From: Nakaseomyces glabratus
Lineage: Eukaryota; Ascomycota; Saccharomycetes; Saccharomycetales; Saccharomycetaceae
Length of the DNA stretch: 64,000 nucleotides
Assembly: GCF_010111755.1 (NCBI RefSeq)
Contig: NC_088957.1
Span: 434,001-498,000 of the forward strand
Direction: 5' to 3'
Each line of letters starts with the position of its first letter. Position 1 is the first letter of the stretch. Shown in pieces: positions 19,653 through 30,561 of the stretch. Under the pieces are notes generated by a model, which ran no database searches, had not been told where the DNA came from, and worked only from the letters and a program-made list of their open reading frames with translations. The translations under genes and the position numbers were made by a program.

Positions 19653-20741
19653 ACCAAGATATTCTCTTACTCGTCACTTTACCGCTTCTTCTCAAGATAA
19701 CACTACCAATGTACTATCTAATAGAGTTTTATAACTATCTTCCACTGTATGGGACATCTCGGGAAAAGAACTATAGGAATTCCCCATCCCTGGTTTGCCA
19801 GAATCGTCATGCCTTCTATGATTTTTTTTTGTTTGTTTGTTGGTCCCACTGTGAGCCTGCAGAAGAATATTCAAAAGTGCAGTACAAGAGATAGGATGGG
19901 AAAATCACTTCTGTTCTCTGCTTCTCGCACTCTCACCTAGAAAGCATCGCACAATAACGCAGAGAATTTCCTCCTTTTTATGGCCGGGATTTTTGCAAAA
20001 ACGTAAATCATGTTTGGCTCGAGAAAAAATTATTTTTTTGGAAAAACGAAAATGGAAGAGTCACGTGCATTCAAGTCAACCCAATATATGGCTATATCAG
20101 AGAGGCAGGTCGGATAGGAGTCTACAGTGCGTGGTCCTTCTTGACTTTCGATGACTACAATATCGTTTACGTTGTTGATGGTTTCTGTATGAGTGTTTAT
20201 GTTTTCCATATATATTAGATATAACTGTCTGGAGTGAATTATATGCATAGAGTCCTACTTCAGGTTTGGTCGTTGCCTGCTCACATTTGCTACTATTTGC
20301 CGAGTAGTTTAAGTAAGAGCCCCCAAGATCATGAACAGGGTCAAGATTAGGATTCCTTAAGAGGTTGCATAAAAAAAAACTACCTGTGTGCCTTTGGTGT
20401 TATAATGAGTTAGAGTACTAAAGGGTTTGCTCATTCCCAAGAGCAAATGGTGGGAAGAAGAAAAATGGAGACAGCAAAATGGGCAGTAATCCTTTTCCGG
20501 AGTTAGTAGTCTTCTGCCACGCGATGAGCTCAACCGTCAAAATTTCACTCAACAGGTGAAGTGACAAAACAAATAACCTCTTGCAAAAAAAAAAAAAAAA
20601 TATAAAGATAAGAAACTCTTGAGTCAGTAATGTGTTCGATACTTTTATCATCTACTTTTGCTGTGTTTGAAATCAACTTTGGCTTTAATTCTCTTTTTTT
20701 TCAGCTTCATCTAAGCGGTACGTACAAACAACTAAGAAGTG
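19653..20741. other. Divergent promoter PKH1 / IZH1
   Basis: 1.09 kb without a supported gene. It contains GTCACGTGCA near 20050, A16 followed by TATAAAGATA near 20585-20605, and TGAGTCA near 20620. I looked for the Zap1 zinc-response element (ACCTTNAAGGT) expected for an IZH1 promoter and did not find it by eye. Confidence 0.5.
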
Positions 20742-21692
20742 ATGAGTGCAACTACTACTTTACGTAAGCGTGCTTCCAAGAGTGTTGGTGAGTCTGGTGG
20801 CCGGAATGATGGATCCATACATGCGCATGGTGAAGAGAAATCTGAGAAGCTTTTATGGCATTTCAATGAGCTCCCTGAATGGCAAAAGGACAACGATAAG
20901 ATTTTGCGTGGGTACGTGCGTGAAACAAACTCCTTTAAAAGATGTTTGCAATCACTACTATACTTGAACAACGAGTCTGTGAACATATATACACACTTGA
21001 TTCCAGCAGTATTTTATATATCGCTGTCGTTATATCTGGCAAATGTGTTTCTTATCCCAGTCTATCCATCAACTTCTAGTGTTGACTACGTTATAATTAA
21101 CGTGTTTTTCCTGGGTGCCTTCTTCTGTCTGCTCTGCAGCAGCTGCTTCCATTGTATGAAACAACATTCTGAGTCACAGTGTAATGTCTGGAGTAAGCTC
21201 GACTATTTGGGAATTATCTGTTTGATCTCGTGTTCCACAGTTCCAATGATATATTACGGTTATTTCGACCACATTTCAGAATTCACAATCTTCACAGGTA
21301 TAACTCTATTGTTGGCTATAGGCTGCTCTGTATTTGTCTTGACGGATAAGTTCAATACTACTGAGTATAGACCTATCCGTGCCTCATTTTTCACCTTATT
21401 TGGTTTTAGTGGAATTATCCCACTAGGAGCAGGATTCCTAAAATTTGGCGCAGAAGGTGTACTACAACGTATCAGTTTGCCATTTATAGGTTTAGAAGCC
21501 TTGTTCTATATATCAGGAGCAATTATATACGGATTCAGATTCCCAGAAACAATAGCTCCTGGCAAATTTGACTTCTTCGGTAGCTCGCATCAAATATTTC
21601 ACATCATGGTGGTTTTGGGTTCAATTTGCCATCTGTTTGCAATGGTTGAATCTTACCATTTGATTCACTCAAACTTTCTGAGACCCGTGTAA
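20742..21692 (+). CDS. IZH1: Izh1-like PAQR-family seven-helix membrane protein
   Basis: 316 residues from the ATG at 20742 (an in-frame GTG precedes it but is not a likely start); S. cerevisiae Izh1 is also 316. A cytosolic N-terminus with [19 protein letters not shown] leads into seven hydrophobic segments. The three zinc-site elements of PAQR proteins are visible: [13 protein letters not shown] after helix 2 (Ser-x3-His), an Asp in KLDYLGI, and [12 protein letters not shown] before helix 7 (His-x3-His). Izh proteins affect zinc and sterol homeostasis and resemble adiponectin receptors (ceramidase-like). It sits next to PKH1 and MZM1 as in YDR492W. Confidence 0.92.
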   Translation: MSATTTLRKRASKSVGESGGRNDGSIHAHGEEKSEKLLWHFNELPEWQKDNDKILRGYVRETNSFKRCLQSLLYLNNESVNIYTHLIPAVFYISLSLYLANVFLIPVYPSTSSVDYVIINVFFLGAFFCLLCSSCFHCMKQHSESQCNVWSKLDYLGIICLISCSTVPMIYYGYFDHISEFTIFTGITLLLAIGCSVFVLTDKFNTTEYRPIRASFFTLFGFSGIIPLGAGFLKFGAEGVLQRISLPFIGLEALFYISGAIIYGFRFPETIAPGKFDFFGSSHQIFHIMVVLGSICHLFAMVESYHLIHSNFLRPV

Positions 21693-22210
21693 ACATCAGG
21701 CTGTCATCTGATTTTTTACTTCTATCATGGAAGGGTGGACTTTCACAAGCTTTTTACATGCATTGAGACACTCTTTTACTATGCATTCATTTGTTGTTTT
21801 ACTTTAGGATATAGAACTGTAGTTTCGTCGCACCAGTTCATTTTTATTTTATTATACCTTTTTTTCTTATTATCTGATTTAAGATACTCACCAATGTGTT
21901 TTCACTACTTTTACTAGTCTGAACTATCGCATATGTCGATGTGGCAATGCATAATTTGCATCTCATTTTTAAATAGAACACTTCTCATTATTTAATAGTA
22001 CTTTTAACAAAACATTTCCCATTTCATGTAATTCCCAGCTGTTTCTTTCATCTCAATCTAAAGCCGAGAAGACACTTTTCTGGCAAATTTCATAAAAAAA
22101 GAGTTAGCACTGATGTCGATGAAGGTCATAAGTGCAAGCACCATATAAATATAGAGGCATCTACCGTCAGCCACAAGTAGATAAACAATATTCATTAAAT
22201 AATATAAGTT
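21693..22210. other. Intergenic: IZH1 3' flank and MZM1 promoter
   Basis: 518 bp of T-rich DNA with no recognisable gene; the short frame at 21735 is Phe/Leu-rich and reads through the 3' flank. Confidence 0.5.
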
Positions 22211-22558
22211 ATGATACCAGAAGCTCTTAGGAAGCAGGCTCTAATAGCTTACAAACATGGGTTGAGAGCGACACGAGTGGCCTTTGATGGGGATAACCGG
22301 GTGTTGCTTGCTGCTAGGGCAGAGATGAGGAAAGGCATGGAGAATCCTGATAGTTCCAAGACTACACAGGAGCAGATACAGCATTTAGAAGAAGTGGCTA
22401 CATTTCTAAAGAGAAATCTAGTTCAGGGCCAAAAAATTGAAGGAGAGGAAAAATATCATTTGAAAATCCATAAGGATATAGAGTTAGGAGACAACGAATC
22501 CATTAAACAGCCAACAAAGTTTAAAGCAAGGCCATTTAAGAAGTGTAGTGACAACTGA
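22211..22558 (+). CDS. MZM1: Mzm1, LYR-type chaperone for the Rieske protein of complex III
   Basis: 115 residues (about 123 in S. cerevisiae). The LYR-like start ALIAYKHGLRATRVAF, then VLLAARAEMRKGM, QIQHLEEVATFLKRNLVQG and YHLKIHKDIELGDNE are diagnostic of Mzm1 (human LYRM7). It is a mitochondrial matrix protein that binds and stabilises Rip1 before its insertion into the bc1 complex. It is in the YDR493W position. Just after the stop (about 22573-22595) the 11-mer AGCACTATAGA-type sequence is directly repeated. Confidence 0.94.
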   Translation: MIPEALRKQALIAYKHGLRATRVAFDGDNRVLLAARAEMRKGMENPDSSKTTQEQIQHLEEVATFLKRNLVQGQKIEGEEKYHLKIHKDIELGDNESIKQPTKFKARPFKKCSDN

Positions 22559-23163
22559 AAATAATAAAGTTTTAGCACTATAGAAGCACTATAGAGGGTC
22601 AACTCGCACATTATTGAAGTCAGTGGAATTCTTTTTTGTATCATAATGTAATTGGAGATCCTAGAAAACTGGGGTAGCTACCGGTGATACACTACATTGG
22701 TAAAAGATTGTGGCACTGTAACTTAAGTCGAAAAGCAACATGTAAATAAAGTATATTTGGACTTTCAGAAATATGTATATATTGATAACAGTATACTGCT
22801 GTTAAGAGCATTTACAAGTCAACAAACATATATTGTCACGATTTGTGAACGTTAAAGCAGGATTTAAGTAAATTAAACTGTAACTATTTGGTTTATTTTG
22901 AACCGAGTAGAGTCTATAATACATCTCAGAATATTCTAATAATTACATCACGTGATTGATATTCCTAACCCGAACGCATTTTACTCCCGATAACGTCGAC
23001 GAAGCAATACAATGATAATACAAAGTTAGGCTAATCTTTCAGATTCATTTTTAACCTTTAAAGGTTTCAAGAAACAGTTGTAGATAAGTGTTTTAGTTTT
23101 GTACTGAAGAGAAGCAGCTACAAGATAATTGGTATAAGGAAACCAAAAGTGTAAGCATTGACT
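22559..23163. other. Intergenic: MZM1 3' flank and RSM28 promoter
   Basis: 605 bp, AT-rich. The only notable element is the E-box palindrome at 22947-22956. No gene seen. Confidence 0.5.
22947..22956. promoter_or_regulatory. Cbf1-type E-box upstream of RSM28
   Basis: ATCACGTGAT is a palindromic match to the Cbf1 consensus RTCACRTG, 208 bp before the RSM28 start. Cbf1 acts at many yeast mitochondrial genes. The flanking DNA lacks a CDEII/CDEIII, so this is not a centromere. Confidence 0.5.
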
Positions 23164-24129
23164 ATGTGGGGTTTAAAGAGTATATCCACCGTGGGAGTAA
23201 GGACTTACAGCAGTCAAGTCACACATGATTTTTTGAACAGTATCTTAGCCAGAGCTCAGGAAGCTACAGCTAAGAACAAAGAAGTTGTACAGGCCAACCA
23301 TGCAAGAGCTCCTCTTAGGAACAGAACTAGGCAACAGGATGGCGGTCAACAAAGACCAGCAAACAAAATAAGGCAAAGAAATGGTAAGGTGCAAGCAAAA
23401 TTTCAGGTTAGAGACGAAAACAGCAATAGAGCTATTCCTGACTTAAAAACTAAACAACCGCAATTCAAAAGAGCTCAACGCAATAACAGGGATGGACAAG
23501 CGGACGTACTTGACGTCATGGATGCTGGCACAGGTAAGACAAACAGAGCAAGTATGTCGGCAAAAAGATCCAACAAGTTTACAAAAAGAGGCAAGGGGTC
23601 GCATGTTATTGAAGCAGTAAGTCTGTCAAAGAAACCGACTTCTGCAAGGGAGATTGCACTTAAGAAGTCTGTCGATAGTGTCTCGTATGAGCCTGTAGAA
23701 CCTACACCGCTGTCTTTGTTGGCGTACTCAACTCCAATTTTTAACACTCATAAGAGCAACATTCTGCAAATTTCCATGCAGACTATCAAAAATGCTGCTT
23801 CTCCAAAAAACACGCCATCAGGCTTTGATGCTATCCACTCTGGTATAATGAATAAAGAAAGGCTGCTAAATAGCTCACAGTTGGATGTTGATGTCGATAG
23901 ATTGAAACAGATTGCTAGAGGTCAATATTTTAGTCTTCCAGTGTTACAAAATAAAGCTTTCGACTCTTTGACAAAGTCAGAGGATAAGAAGAAGCAACTA
24001 GTTGAGAATAGTAACGTAGTCAGGAGGTCCTTGGATTCCTTAGATATTGAACCTGAGAAAAAAGAAATTTTGTATGCCGTCTGCTCTGGGACTCAACCAG
24101 TATCTGAAGTATCACAACTTTCACAATAA
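23164..24129 (+). CDS. RSM28: Rsm28-like mitochondrial small ribosomal subunit protein
   Basis: 321 residues from the ATG at 23164; the in-frame TTG at 23158 is not needed. The N-terminus MWGLKSISTVGVRTYSSQ is a typical matrix-targeting presequence (basic, no acidic residues, RxYS cleavage-like site). It is followed by DFLNSILARAQEA, a very basic Gln/Arg/Lys-rich stretch (about 45-170) and a more conserved C-terminal half (YSTPIFNTHKSNILQISMQT). Rsm28 (about 361 aa in S. cerevisiae) is a yeast-specific mitoribosomal protein that aids translation initiation. I recognise it mainly by position between MZM1 and VPS3 (YDR494W) plus the presequence; direct similarity is weak. Confidence 0.78.
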   Translation: MWGLKSISTVGVRTYSSQVTHDFLNSILARAQEATAKNKEVVQANHARAPLRNRTRQQDGGQQRPANKIRQRNGKVQAKFQVRDENSNRAIPDLKTKQPQFKRAQRNNRDGQADVLDVMDAGTGKTNRASMSAKRSNKFTKRGKGSHVIEAVSLSKKPTSAREIALKKSVDSVSYEPVEPTPLSLLAYSTPIFNTHKSNILQISMQTIKNAASPKNTPSGFDAIHSGIMNKERLLNSSQLDVDVDRLKQIARGQYFSLPVLQNKAFDSLTKSEDKKKQLVENSNVVRRSLDSLDIEPEKKEILYAVCSGTQPVSEVSQLSQ

Positions 24130-24324
24130 TTTGAATATTCAATTCTCGTCCTAACTTAACCAATATTGTAAATATTTAGGATGAGAGTGTTGTTATGACT
24201 AACAATAAGTCAGTTCATGTTTATATATATATATATTATTTTTATCAGTAAATATTCACAGATGATTAAGATTTTCTTTCAATATAATTGACCTTAAAAG
24301 AAACTACAAATCACGTTTTTACGT

Positions 24325-27177
24325 TCATTTATCTAGAATTGTGTTTAGTACCTTGCTGTAGAGTTTTGTGTCAGCTTTCAAGAGCGACTTCTTAATCTCA
24401 AATTCGGTTATACACATTTCACCCTTCGTAAGGATACTATGTAAAACCTCATGAATAATGTTAAGTGGCAACTCAGATGGTAGTACATCAAGTACTTTAT
24501 TTTTTAGATCCCTATTGTGAAGATAAACCTTTTGATTTCGCTTTAAAAATGTCGTCACAATTAGCATTTTATCGTATCGGTCGTTAATCATAAGATATTT
24601 GTTTAATATGTCAATGAAGTTTTTCTCGTTTGTATATTCCTCAATTTGAAGGAAGTCGTTATAATCGATTATAAGTTCGTGAAGCTCATTGTTTAACCAA
24701 TATTTTGATAGCATATCTGGAATATCGAAAAACAGATAGAATAATAATATATTTGTGTTAGTATCATTAAAGGTTTTTACCTGATCAAAATATTCTTTCT
24801 CAAGTAAAGTGTTTCTTGTAGTAAGGCGGCTACATTGAGTCTTCCAAACTCTAAACTTTTGGAATGTGCTTTCATTGTCTACTCTGGTAGTAAGAAACTC
24901 GTGGAGTGGTTTTTTGAAGTAGTTGTATGTGTTTTTATAGTTATCAGATTGCTCTAGTAAAAATGTTGATAAATTGTTGTCCTCAAATTCCTCTTTCATA
25001 TTGGCTATATAATAATCCAGCAAGAAGTTTTCATCTTTTGTATTTTTTGTCCCTATCACTTCAAGAACCTTAACTTTTAGATGGGTGTTATTCTGAATTT
25101 TACCCAGAAACAAAGAGCTGTCTATGGACGCCCTATTTAAAATTTTGAAAATATCAGAAATCAGTTTACTGTTCACATCCTTAGTTTCACTAAGAACAAA
25201 GTAAATTATATCGATTAGTTCAGTCTCTAAAAACTCTTTGGACAGTTTTTCCACATTTTTATCGAGGTAACTCATTAATTCCGAGAAGTTTCTTTCGGAT
25301 TTTAGTACATGTAAAACGCTGACATGATCTTTCATTTTAGTATAGATTCGAATAAGCATTTCATTGTGATCATTAGGCTCGGATTCTTTCTGTATTATAT
25401 GTATCAGCTCTGGCAGATAAGCGTCCTCGAATTCATCTAAATTGATATGTTTGCCTTCTGCTAATAAAATCCTAAATATAGCAATAGTAAGAGATTTCAT
25501 TGTACTTTTATACTCTCTAGGTAATTTATCCCTTGTACAATATTTGTCTTTCAGAATCTTCTGGAAATATTGAAGATCATCCAGTTGTGATGATTTGTTA
25601 CATTTATTTTTTAAAGGCAGCGTTTTTAAATGCTTCATCATTCTGTTTAAGCCATTAAATATCCAAATTTCACCGAATATTTCATAATCTAAGAGAAACA
25701 GCAGTTGGCGAACATCTACTCTATCACTATTGTCCACCCATTTCTGTATCGTATGTTTGTTGATGATGTTTGTATCAAATAAGTCCCATAACAGCACTAA
25801 GTTACTTAAGTACTTCATTTCAACTTTTTGGAGTTTAGAGATTTTTAAGTCAGAATTCTTTCTATGTTCAATATATTCTTGAATTCTTTTGACTTCATCA
25901 TTGCCATACTTATTAATTGAGCAAAGAAACGGTTTTGTAAAGAGGCAGTATATTTTTGCGTTATACCACATAATTATTGAACTTGTTGGTTCAATCATAT
26001 TTTCTGCAAGTGCTTTCTCTCTATCAACACCGAAAGAGTTGTCATCATGTGATAATGGTACTTTTCGAATTTTTTCCACTAGTTCAGCTACCATTTTATT
26101 ATTTTGATATGAAACTTTAAATCTCATCCTGACTCTTGTGAGAAGTGTGTTACCATCATTATTTGTTATCCTTTGTACCAACTCTGGCTCTTCATCAATT
26201 TTTAATCTATATATTAACAGCTGTCCATCATGAAAGAGGGCTAGGATATAAGGATAATGTATTACCACGTTTTGGGGATAATGTTCGAACACCAACGTTG
26301 CTTTAACTATCTCACCAACATGATCCACAACTAGGCCCATGGCGTTGTCGTCTTTGCTGTTCCCACCAGAGGATAATATAAACATTTTACTATTAAAATC
26401 TTCCATCAAAGGATTAATCGATCCATTACCAGTCTCAGAAACACGAAATAAAGGAATTGAATTACGGTCTTCTAGATTATAAAGCTCATACTCGTAATCC
26501 CTAACTAGTAGCAGTATATTGTCATGAGCTTTTATATATTGAACGTTCTTGTAGTCTATCAATATCTTACCAGCAGATATTGCATTAGAGCCATATTTGA
26601 AAACCATAATATTTTTGTCAGATGCAACTAATGTTCTATAAGTGTTCGTACTTCTCGAATATGAATGTATATCGAAATCATTGACATCGTTAATTGATTT
26701 GACATTTGGACAAGGCGCAAATTCAGGTAGTAAAAACATGGCTAGCCTGGTCCCGCATAAGATAAGTGCCCTGTCAATATTTGGAAGTAGTTTTATTTTT
26801 TTAATTGAAGATGTCGAATTATTTTCAAACGGCATTCTGGATACCAATAGATATTCTCCGCCTTCTATTTCGTAGTAGTGCAAAAGTTCACCTTCAGACG
26901 TTCCCAAATATATGTGGTTCTCATCAGCATCCATACATGTTATGGTTATGTCCTTCGGGAGGTCGTCGACTAATATATTTGACATGAAGGGATCCAACAT
27001 GGATATAACGTCGTTGTAATCTGTTTGTGGCGGTGGGTTATTATTCTGGGGATCATCTTCAAGATGTCCACTCGATTGATGATCAGTATTATCTTCATCA
27101 GTAATTGATGCAGTAGGTGAACTGTCTGTCGGATCATCTGCTAAATTTTCCCTGCTATCATTTGGATCTTTAGTCAT
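24325..27177 (-). CDS. VPS3: Vps3, CORVET tethering complex subunit
   Basis: 950 residues from the ATG at 27177 (a GTG lies one codon upstream); S. cerevisiae Vps3 is about 1,011. An acidic N-terminal leader rich in Asp/Pro precedes a CNH-like beta-propeller (about 65-350; ITCMDADENHIYLGTSEGEL) and a long helical region to the end. This is the Vps39/Vps3 architecture. Vps3 binds Rab5/Vps21 and tethers early endosomes in CORVET. Position after RSM28 on the opposite strand matches YDR495C. The next gene downstream, INP53, belongs to a different S. cerevisiae block. Confidence 0.88.
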   Translation of the reverse strand: MTKDPNDSRENLADDPTDSSPTASITDEDNTDHQSSGHLEDDPQNNNPPPQTDYNDVISMLDPFMSNILVDDLPKDITITCMDADENHIYLGTSEGELLHYYEIEGGEYLLVSRMPFENNSTSSIKKIKLLPNIDRALILCGTRLAMFLLPEFAPCPNVKSINDVNDFDIHSYSRSTNTYRTLVASDKNIMVFKYGSNAISAGKILIDYKNVQYIKAHDNILLLVRDYEYELYNLEDRNSIPLFRVSETGNGSINPLMEDFNSKMFILSSGGNSKDDNAMGLVVDHVGEIVKATLVFEHYPQNVVIHYPYILALFHDGQLLIYRLKIDEEPELVQRITNNDGNTLLTRVRMRFKVSYQNNKMVAELVEKIRKVPLSHDDNSFGVDREKALAENMIEPTSSIIMWYNAKIYCLFTKPFLCSINKYGNDEVKRIQEYIEHRKNSDLKISKLQKVEMKYLSNLVLLWDLFDTNIINKHTIQKWVDNSDRVDVRQLLFLLDYEIFGEIWIFNGLNRMMKHLKTLPLKNKCNKSSQLDDLQYFQKILKDKYCTRDKLPREYKSTMKSLTIAIFRILLAEGKHINLDEFEDAYLPELIHIIQKESEPNDHNEMLIRIYTKMKDHVSVLHVLKSERNFSELMSYLDKNVEKLSKEFLETELIDIIYFVLSETKDVNSKLISDIFKILNRASIDSSLFLGKIQNNTHLKVKVLEVIGTKNTKDENFLLDYYIANMKEEFEDNNLSTFLLEQSDNYKNTYNYFKKPLHEFLTTRVDNESTFQKFRVWKTQCSRLTTRNTLLEKEYFDQVKTFNDTNTNILLFYLFFDIPDMLSKYWLNNELHELIIDYNDFLQIEEYTNEKNFIDILNKYLMINDRYDKMLIVTTFLKRNQKVYLHNRDLKNKVLDVLPSELPLNIIHEVLHSILTKGEMCITEFEIKKSLLKADTKLYSKVLNTILDK

Positions 27178-27681
27178 CACGCAGTTCCGTATTTGAGCGT
27201 TAGGAGATCAGGTTGAGTCACTGTAAAAATCCTAATTATCCAATTGAAATTGTTGAAAGTATCTATATTGTGATATTCGCAAGCAAATGTCAGCCACTGC
27301 AGTTCAATACTATTGATAATTCTCAAGTTTGCATTTATACGCCGATCGAAGAGCATTTATTATATTTCGGCTATCGGTATCAAATTCTGTGGCCATACAT
27401 TTGTTCCATGCAAAACTATTTACCCGGTCAGGAAAATGGCAAATGCTACAGCAAATAAAACTAGATGTATAATATATTAATGTAAATGAAACACTAGCAG
27501 TTATAATAAATAGTCCGTGTCATTTATGCAAATTTATTGTATATACACAATATTTTGATTTTTTAATTCGACTAGATCAAAATGGTATATAAATAACGTG
27601 TAATCATGTAATTCCATTCGGGGGAAGAGGGGGGGGGGGGTTATTTTATAGTGGGCGATTGTCAACTTTATGGCATCTGTC
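27178..27681. other. Intergenic: VPS3 promoter and INP53 3' flank, with a G12 run
   Basis: 504 bp. It includes a TGAGTCA (Gcn4-type) motif near 27213 and an uninterrupted run of twelve G at 27629-27640, just beyond the INP53 stop codon. No gene seen. Confidence 0.6.
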
Positions 27682-30561
27682 CTAAGAGTGCGAAGAATTT
27701 GTACTACTAATTGAAGGTGGGGGAGGTCTTTTGAATGAGTTCTTCTTTGTTACTGTTGAAGAAGCATTAAAAGGAGGAGACTCCATAGGAGGTGGTCTTC
27801 TTTGTATTGATCCAGAACTATTTCTCTTAACTGAAAGGCTTCTTGATGTGGTTTTCTGTGAGGATGACACTGACAGGCTAGACACAGAAGAATTCACATC
27901 ATCATCAATTGACAAATGATTTATATTATCTAAATTCTCAAACTCCTTATGCAATCCCTCCTTGATAACTTGTCTCTTTAATGAGTCCACGGTCAGTACT
28001 TTCACCCTATAGGCACCATATATCGGCTTGTGATCGCTATAAAGGAGATCGACATCGGAGTAGGATAATACTTGTATATTGCTACCTTTGTATAATATTC
28101 TATCAGTCCAAGAAGGTGTTCGTTCCTTATCTGAGGTATCATATAATTCGGTACCAATATCATATTTGTAGGTCGGATTAAACCTGATTTCAGGCTCTTT
28201 ATAGCCATGAAATACTGTCCCCGAGCATATTTCCTGAGTTAGCTGATCATGCATTAGTAAATTTTCTAAATAGCCATCCTTCTTCTGGATAAGTTCATCT
28301 CTGACATTTTCATTTGGCATAGTAACCCTGTAGTTCATGTCACCAAACCAAAAGATATTGTCATGGTCATCCAAAGTCTTACCAACAGAAAATTTCAGTC
28401 CATCCTTTATTGATACATAATCATTTTTCCGGTCATCCACATTAGATTCACCGGCCGCTAAATGGCAATTAACAAAGCAAAAGCTCGATTCGCCAACCTT
28501 TAAACTACATGCAGCAGCTCCTTTATTGGCGGCTATTCCTCCAAATCCGGTTCTTTTATAAGTTCCTTCCACATTTTTTACTAAGTCTATCATTCCTTTT
28601 TTAGCAAACACCAATAAAGTGAGAGATGTCATATGTTCTATTCTTAGTAATAGATAACTATCACCATAAAATCCTAGATAGGTCCGAATAGTTTCCTCCC
28701 ACATACCACCTTTAGATTCATCAGCATTCAATATAGATCTTGCTGACATTTCGACTACCTCTTGCAGTCCTATAACAACAATATCTGCTTTGAATTTCTC
28801 TTCTATTGGGAATAGCCATTTAGTTAAGTCATCGTCTATAACTTTGCCAGATGCATTATAAGATCCGACGAATATGCTAACCTGTCTATAACTAGAATAT
28901 TCTGAAATTCGTTGTCTCAAACCATTATTAACAAACTCTGTCAGCAGATCAAAAATTTCAACAGGATATTGGTCATCCTTTCTTCCCAAAAGCAAATCAG
29001 TTGTGTCGAGTTCTATTTCTTCAGTAAATACTTTGAAGTATTTTCTATTCACAGAATTTTTGACACTAGAGAATCTACTGGACAACGATAATTTGCTTTT
29101 CTTTTGAACAATGTTGTTATCATTAGTATTTCCTGTGTGTATTTTAGCAAGTTCAAGGCCATTATCTTCCCAAATTTTATTGTGAGTCAAAAAAAACTCC
29201 TTATCTTCAATGTAGTCACTGCATTTTATAATTTGAGAATCTTCAAGAAATGTCCTAAATGCTGTCATAGAAATTATTTGCTGAGCTAAATTCGTTCTTC
29301 CAAGGCAATCTAGGCAATTTGTTCTGAATATCCCTTGCTGTTCTGAGAGGGTTCTATGTTTTGATATATAATAAGAATAATATCCATCTTGCTCAACGAA
29401 TTTTAAAACCATGGGGATGAGACGTTTTGTAGCTATAATACCATCTTGAATGTATTCTCTCTTTAAGTCGAAGTCAATTATTTCGCAGCTCTCCGGATAC
29501 AGGGACAAAAGCTCATGAAATTTTTCATTTAGCTCTGATTCATCTGATTTAGTTGATAATAGGTTGACTATTCTCATATGACCGTAAGTGTTAAGGAGTG
29601 CAGTCATATGGCGCTCAAAAACAGGTTTAGTAGCCTCTAAAGCCCTAGTTATATGAATCTTAGGATTAGTAGAGTACTCTTTCTGTTCCCAAAACAATGG
29701 CACGCTACCTCTAATTTGTGTATATGCATAGCAGAATGACCCAGAATACATAATAAACTCTGTTTCAATAAAATCAGCTGTTTCTCCGTCATCATTAGTT
29801 CCCCTTACACGATTTTTATAGCCTGTCCTCTTGAAGCTTTCGCGAGATATTATGGTCATGCCAACTTTAAAATCATTAATGTATGTTATTGCGGTTTCAC
29901 AGTAGCCCCGGATAATGCTTGTTATAAATCCCTCAGTATCAAATAACTCTTTTGTTTCACTATCTAGCCTATCTCTATATCCAATAAGTTGTATCATCAT
30001 GAAGTTATTCCACATATATTTTTCATCGTAAACGTTATCGTTAAGTCCACTAGAGTAGAATCCTCTGTTCTGTAGTGAAGATGTCAAATCAAATTCGTTA
30101 CTAAAGTAAAAGCTTCCATTTGAAAGTAATTTCATTAAAGCCCAACATGGGTGCCTAACATTATCATTCTTATTAGGTGGAGGTTTTGACTTGTCAGTAT
30201 CCATTGGATACCCGTTGTCATCGATATCATAGCCATCCCAACGATTAGAGTTCAAGCAGAAGAAATCAACAGCAAGAACCCTATTTATAGATGTCTCTGG
30301 TATTGGTTGAGCAACTTCCCGTTTACCTGTAATAGTTCCAATAAATAACAAACCATCGATCTCAATAAGCCCAATGAAGGCATAAATCTCTAGATCAGAG
30401 AGTTTTTCAAAGCCCTTTTCAATGCATTCTTTCTTCGGAACAACTTCTACAGAACAGCTTAAACGTCCAGTTGAAGCCACTTCTGCTTTCAATAGCAATG
30501 CCTGTGAGTTAGACGCAATAGCAATTCTCCTGTTATGGCCTTTTGTTGAGAGAATGATCAT
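27682..30561 (-). CDS. INP53: Synaptojanin-like phosphoinositide phosphatase (Inp53/Inp52 type)
   Basis: 959 residues (about 1,107 for Inp53). A Sac1 domain (about 1-490) precedes an inositol-polyphosphate 5-phosphatase domain (about 560-860) and a Ser/Pro-rich tail with PPPP runs for SH3 partners. The 5-phosphatase motifs are intact: WFGDMNYR near 730 and TPSWTDRIL. The Sac1 CX5R(T/S) motif reads C416-L-D-C-L-G421-R422-T, where the family has Asp at position 421. These enzymes dephosphorylate PI(4,5)P2 and monophosphorylated phosphoinositides in endocytosis and TGN-endosome traffic. Inp51 has lost its Sac catalytic motif altogether; this protein keeps it except for the Asp. Adjacency to LEU9-RGS2-VAM3 fits YOR109W (INP53) rather than INP52. 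Confidence 0.9.
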   Translation of the reverse strand: MIILSTKGHNRRIAIASNSQALLLKAEVASTGRLSCSVEVVPKKECIEKGFEKLSDLEIYAFIGLIEIDGLLFIGTITGKREVAQPIPETSINRVLAVDFFCLNSNRWDGYDIDDNGYPMDTDKSKPPPNKNDNVRHPCWALMKLLSNGSFYFSNEFDLTSSLQNRGFYSSGLNDNVYDEKYMWNNFMMIQLIGYRDRLDSETKELFDTEGFITSIIRGYCETAITYINDFKVGMTIISRESFKRTGYKNRVRGTNDDGETADFIETEFIMYSGSFCYAYTQIRGSVPLFWEQKEYSTNPKIHITRALEATKPVFERHMTALLNTYGHMRIVNLLSTKSDESELNEKFHELLSLYPESCEIIDFDLKREYIQDGIIATKRLIPMVLKFVEQDGYYSYYISKHRTLSEQQGIFRTNCLDCLGRTNLAQQIISMTAFRTFLEDSQIIKCSDYIEDKEFFLTHNKIWEDNGLELAKIHTGNTNDNNIVQKKSKLSLSSRFSSVKNSVNRKYFKVFTEEIELDTTDLLLGRKDDQYPVEIFDLLTEFVNNGLRQRISEYSSYRQVSIFVGSYNASGKVIDDDLTKWLFPIEEKFKADIVVIGLQEVVEMSARSILNADESKGGMWEETIRTYLGFYGDSYLLLRIEHMTSLTLLVFAKKGMIDLVKNVEGTYKRTGFGGIAANKGAAACSLKVGESSFCFVNCHLAAGESNVDDRKNDYVSIKDGLKFSVGKTLDDHDNIFWFGDMNYRVTMPNENVRDELIQKKDGYLENLLMHDQLTQEICSGTVFHGYKEPEIRFNPTYKYDIGTELYDTSDKERTPSWTDRILYKGSNIQVLSYSDVDLLYSDHKPIYGAYRVKVLTVDSLKRQVIKEGLHKEFENLDNINHLSIDDDVNSSVSSLSVSSSQKTTSRSLSVKRNSSGSIQRRPPPMESPPFNASSTVTKKNSFKRPPPPSISSTNSSHS

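Noticed and set aside
22947..22956. CDEI-like ATCACGTGAT as part of a centromere
   Set aside because: No AT-saturated CDEII of suitable length and no CDEIII (TTTCCGAA in context) beside it.
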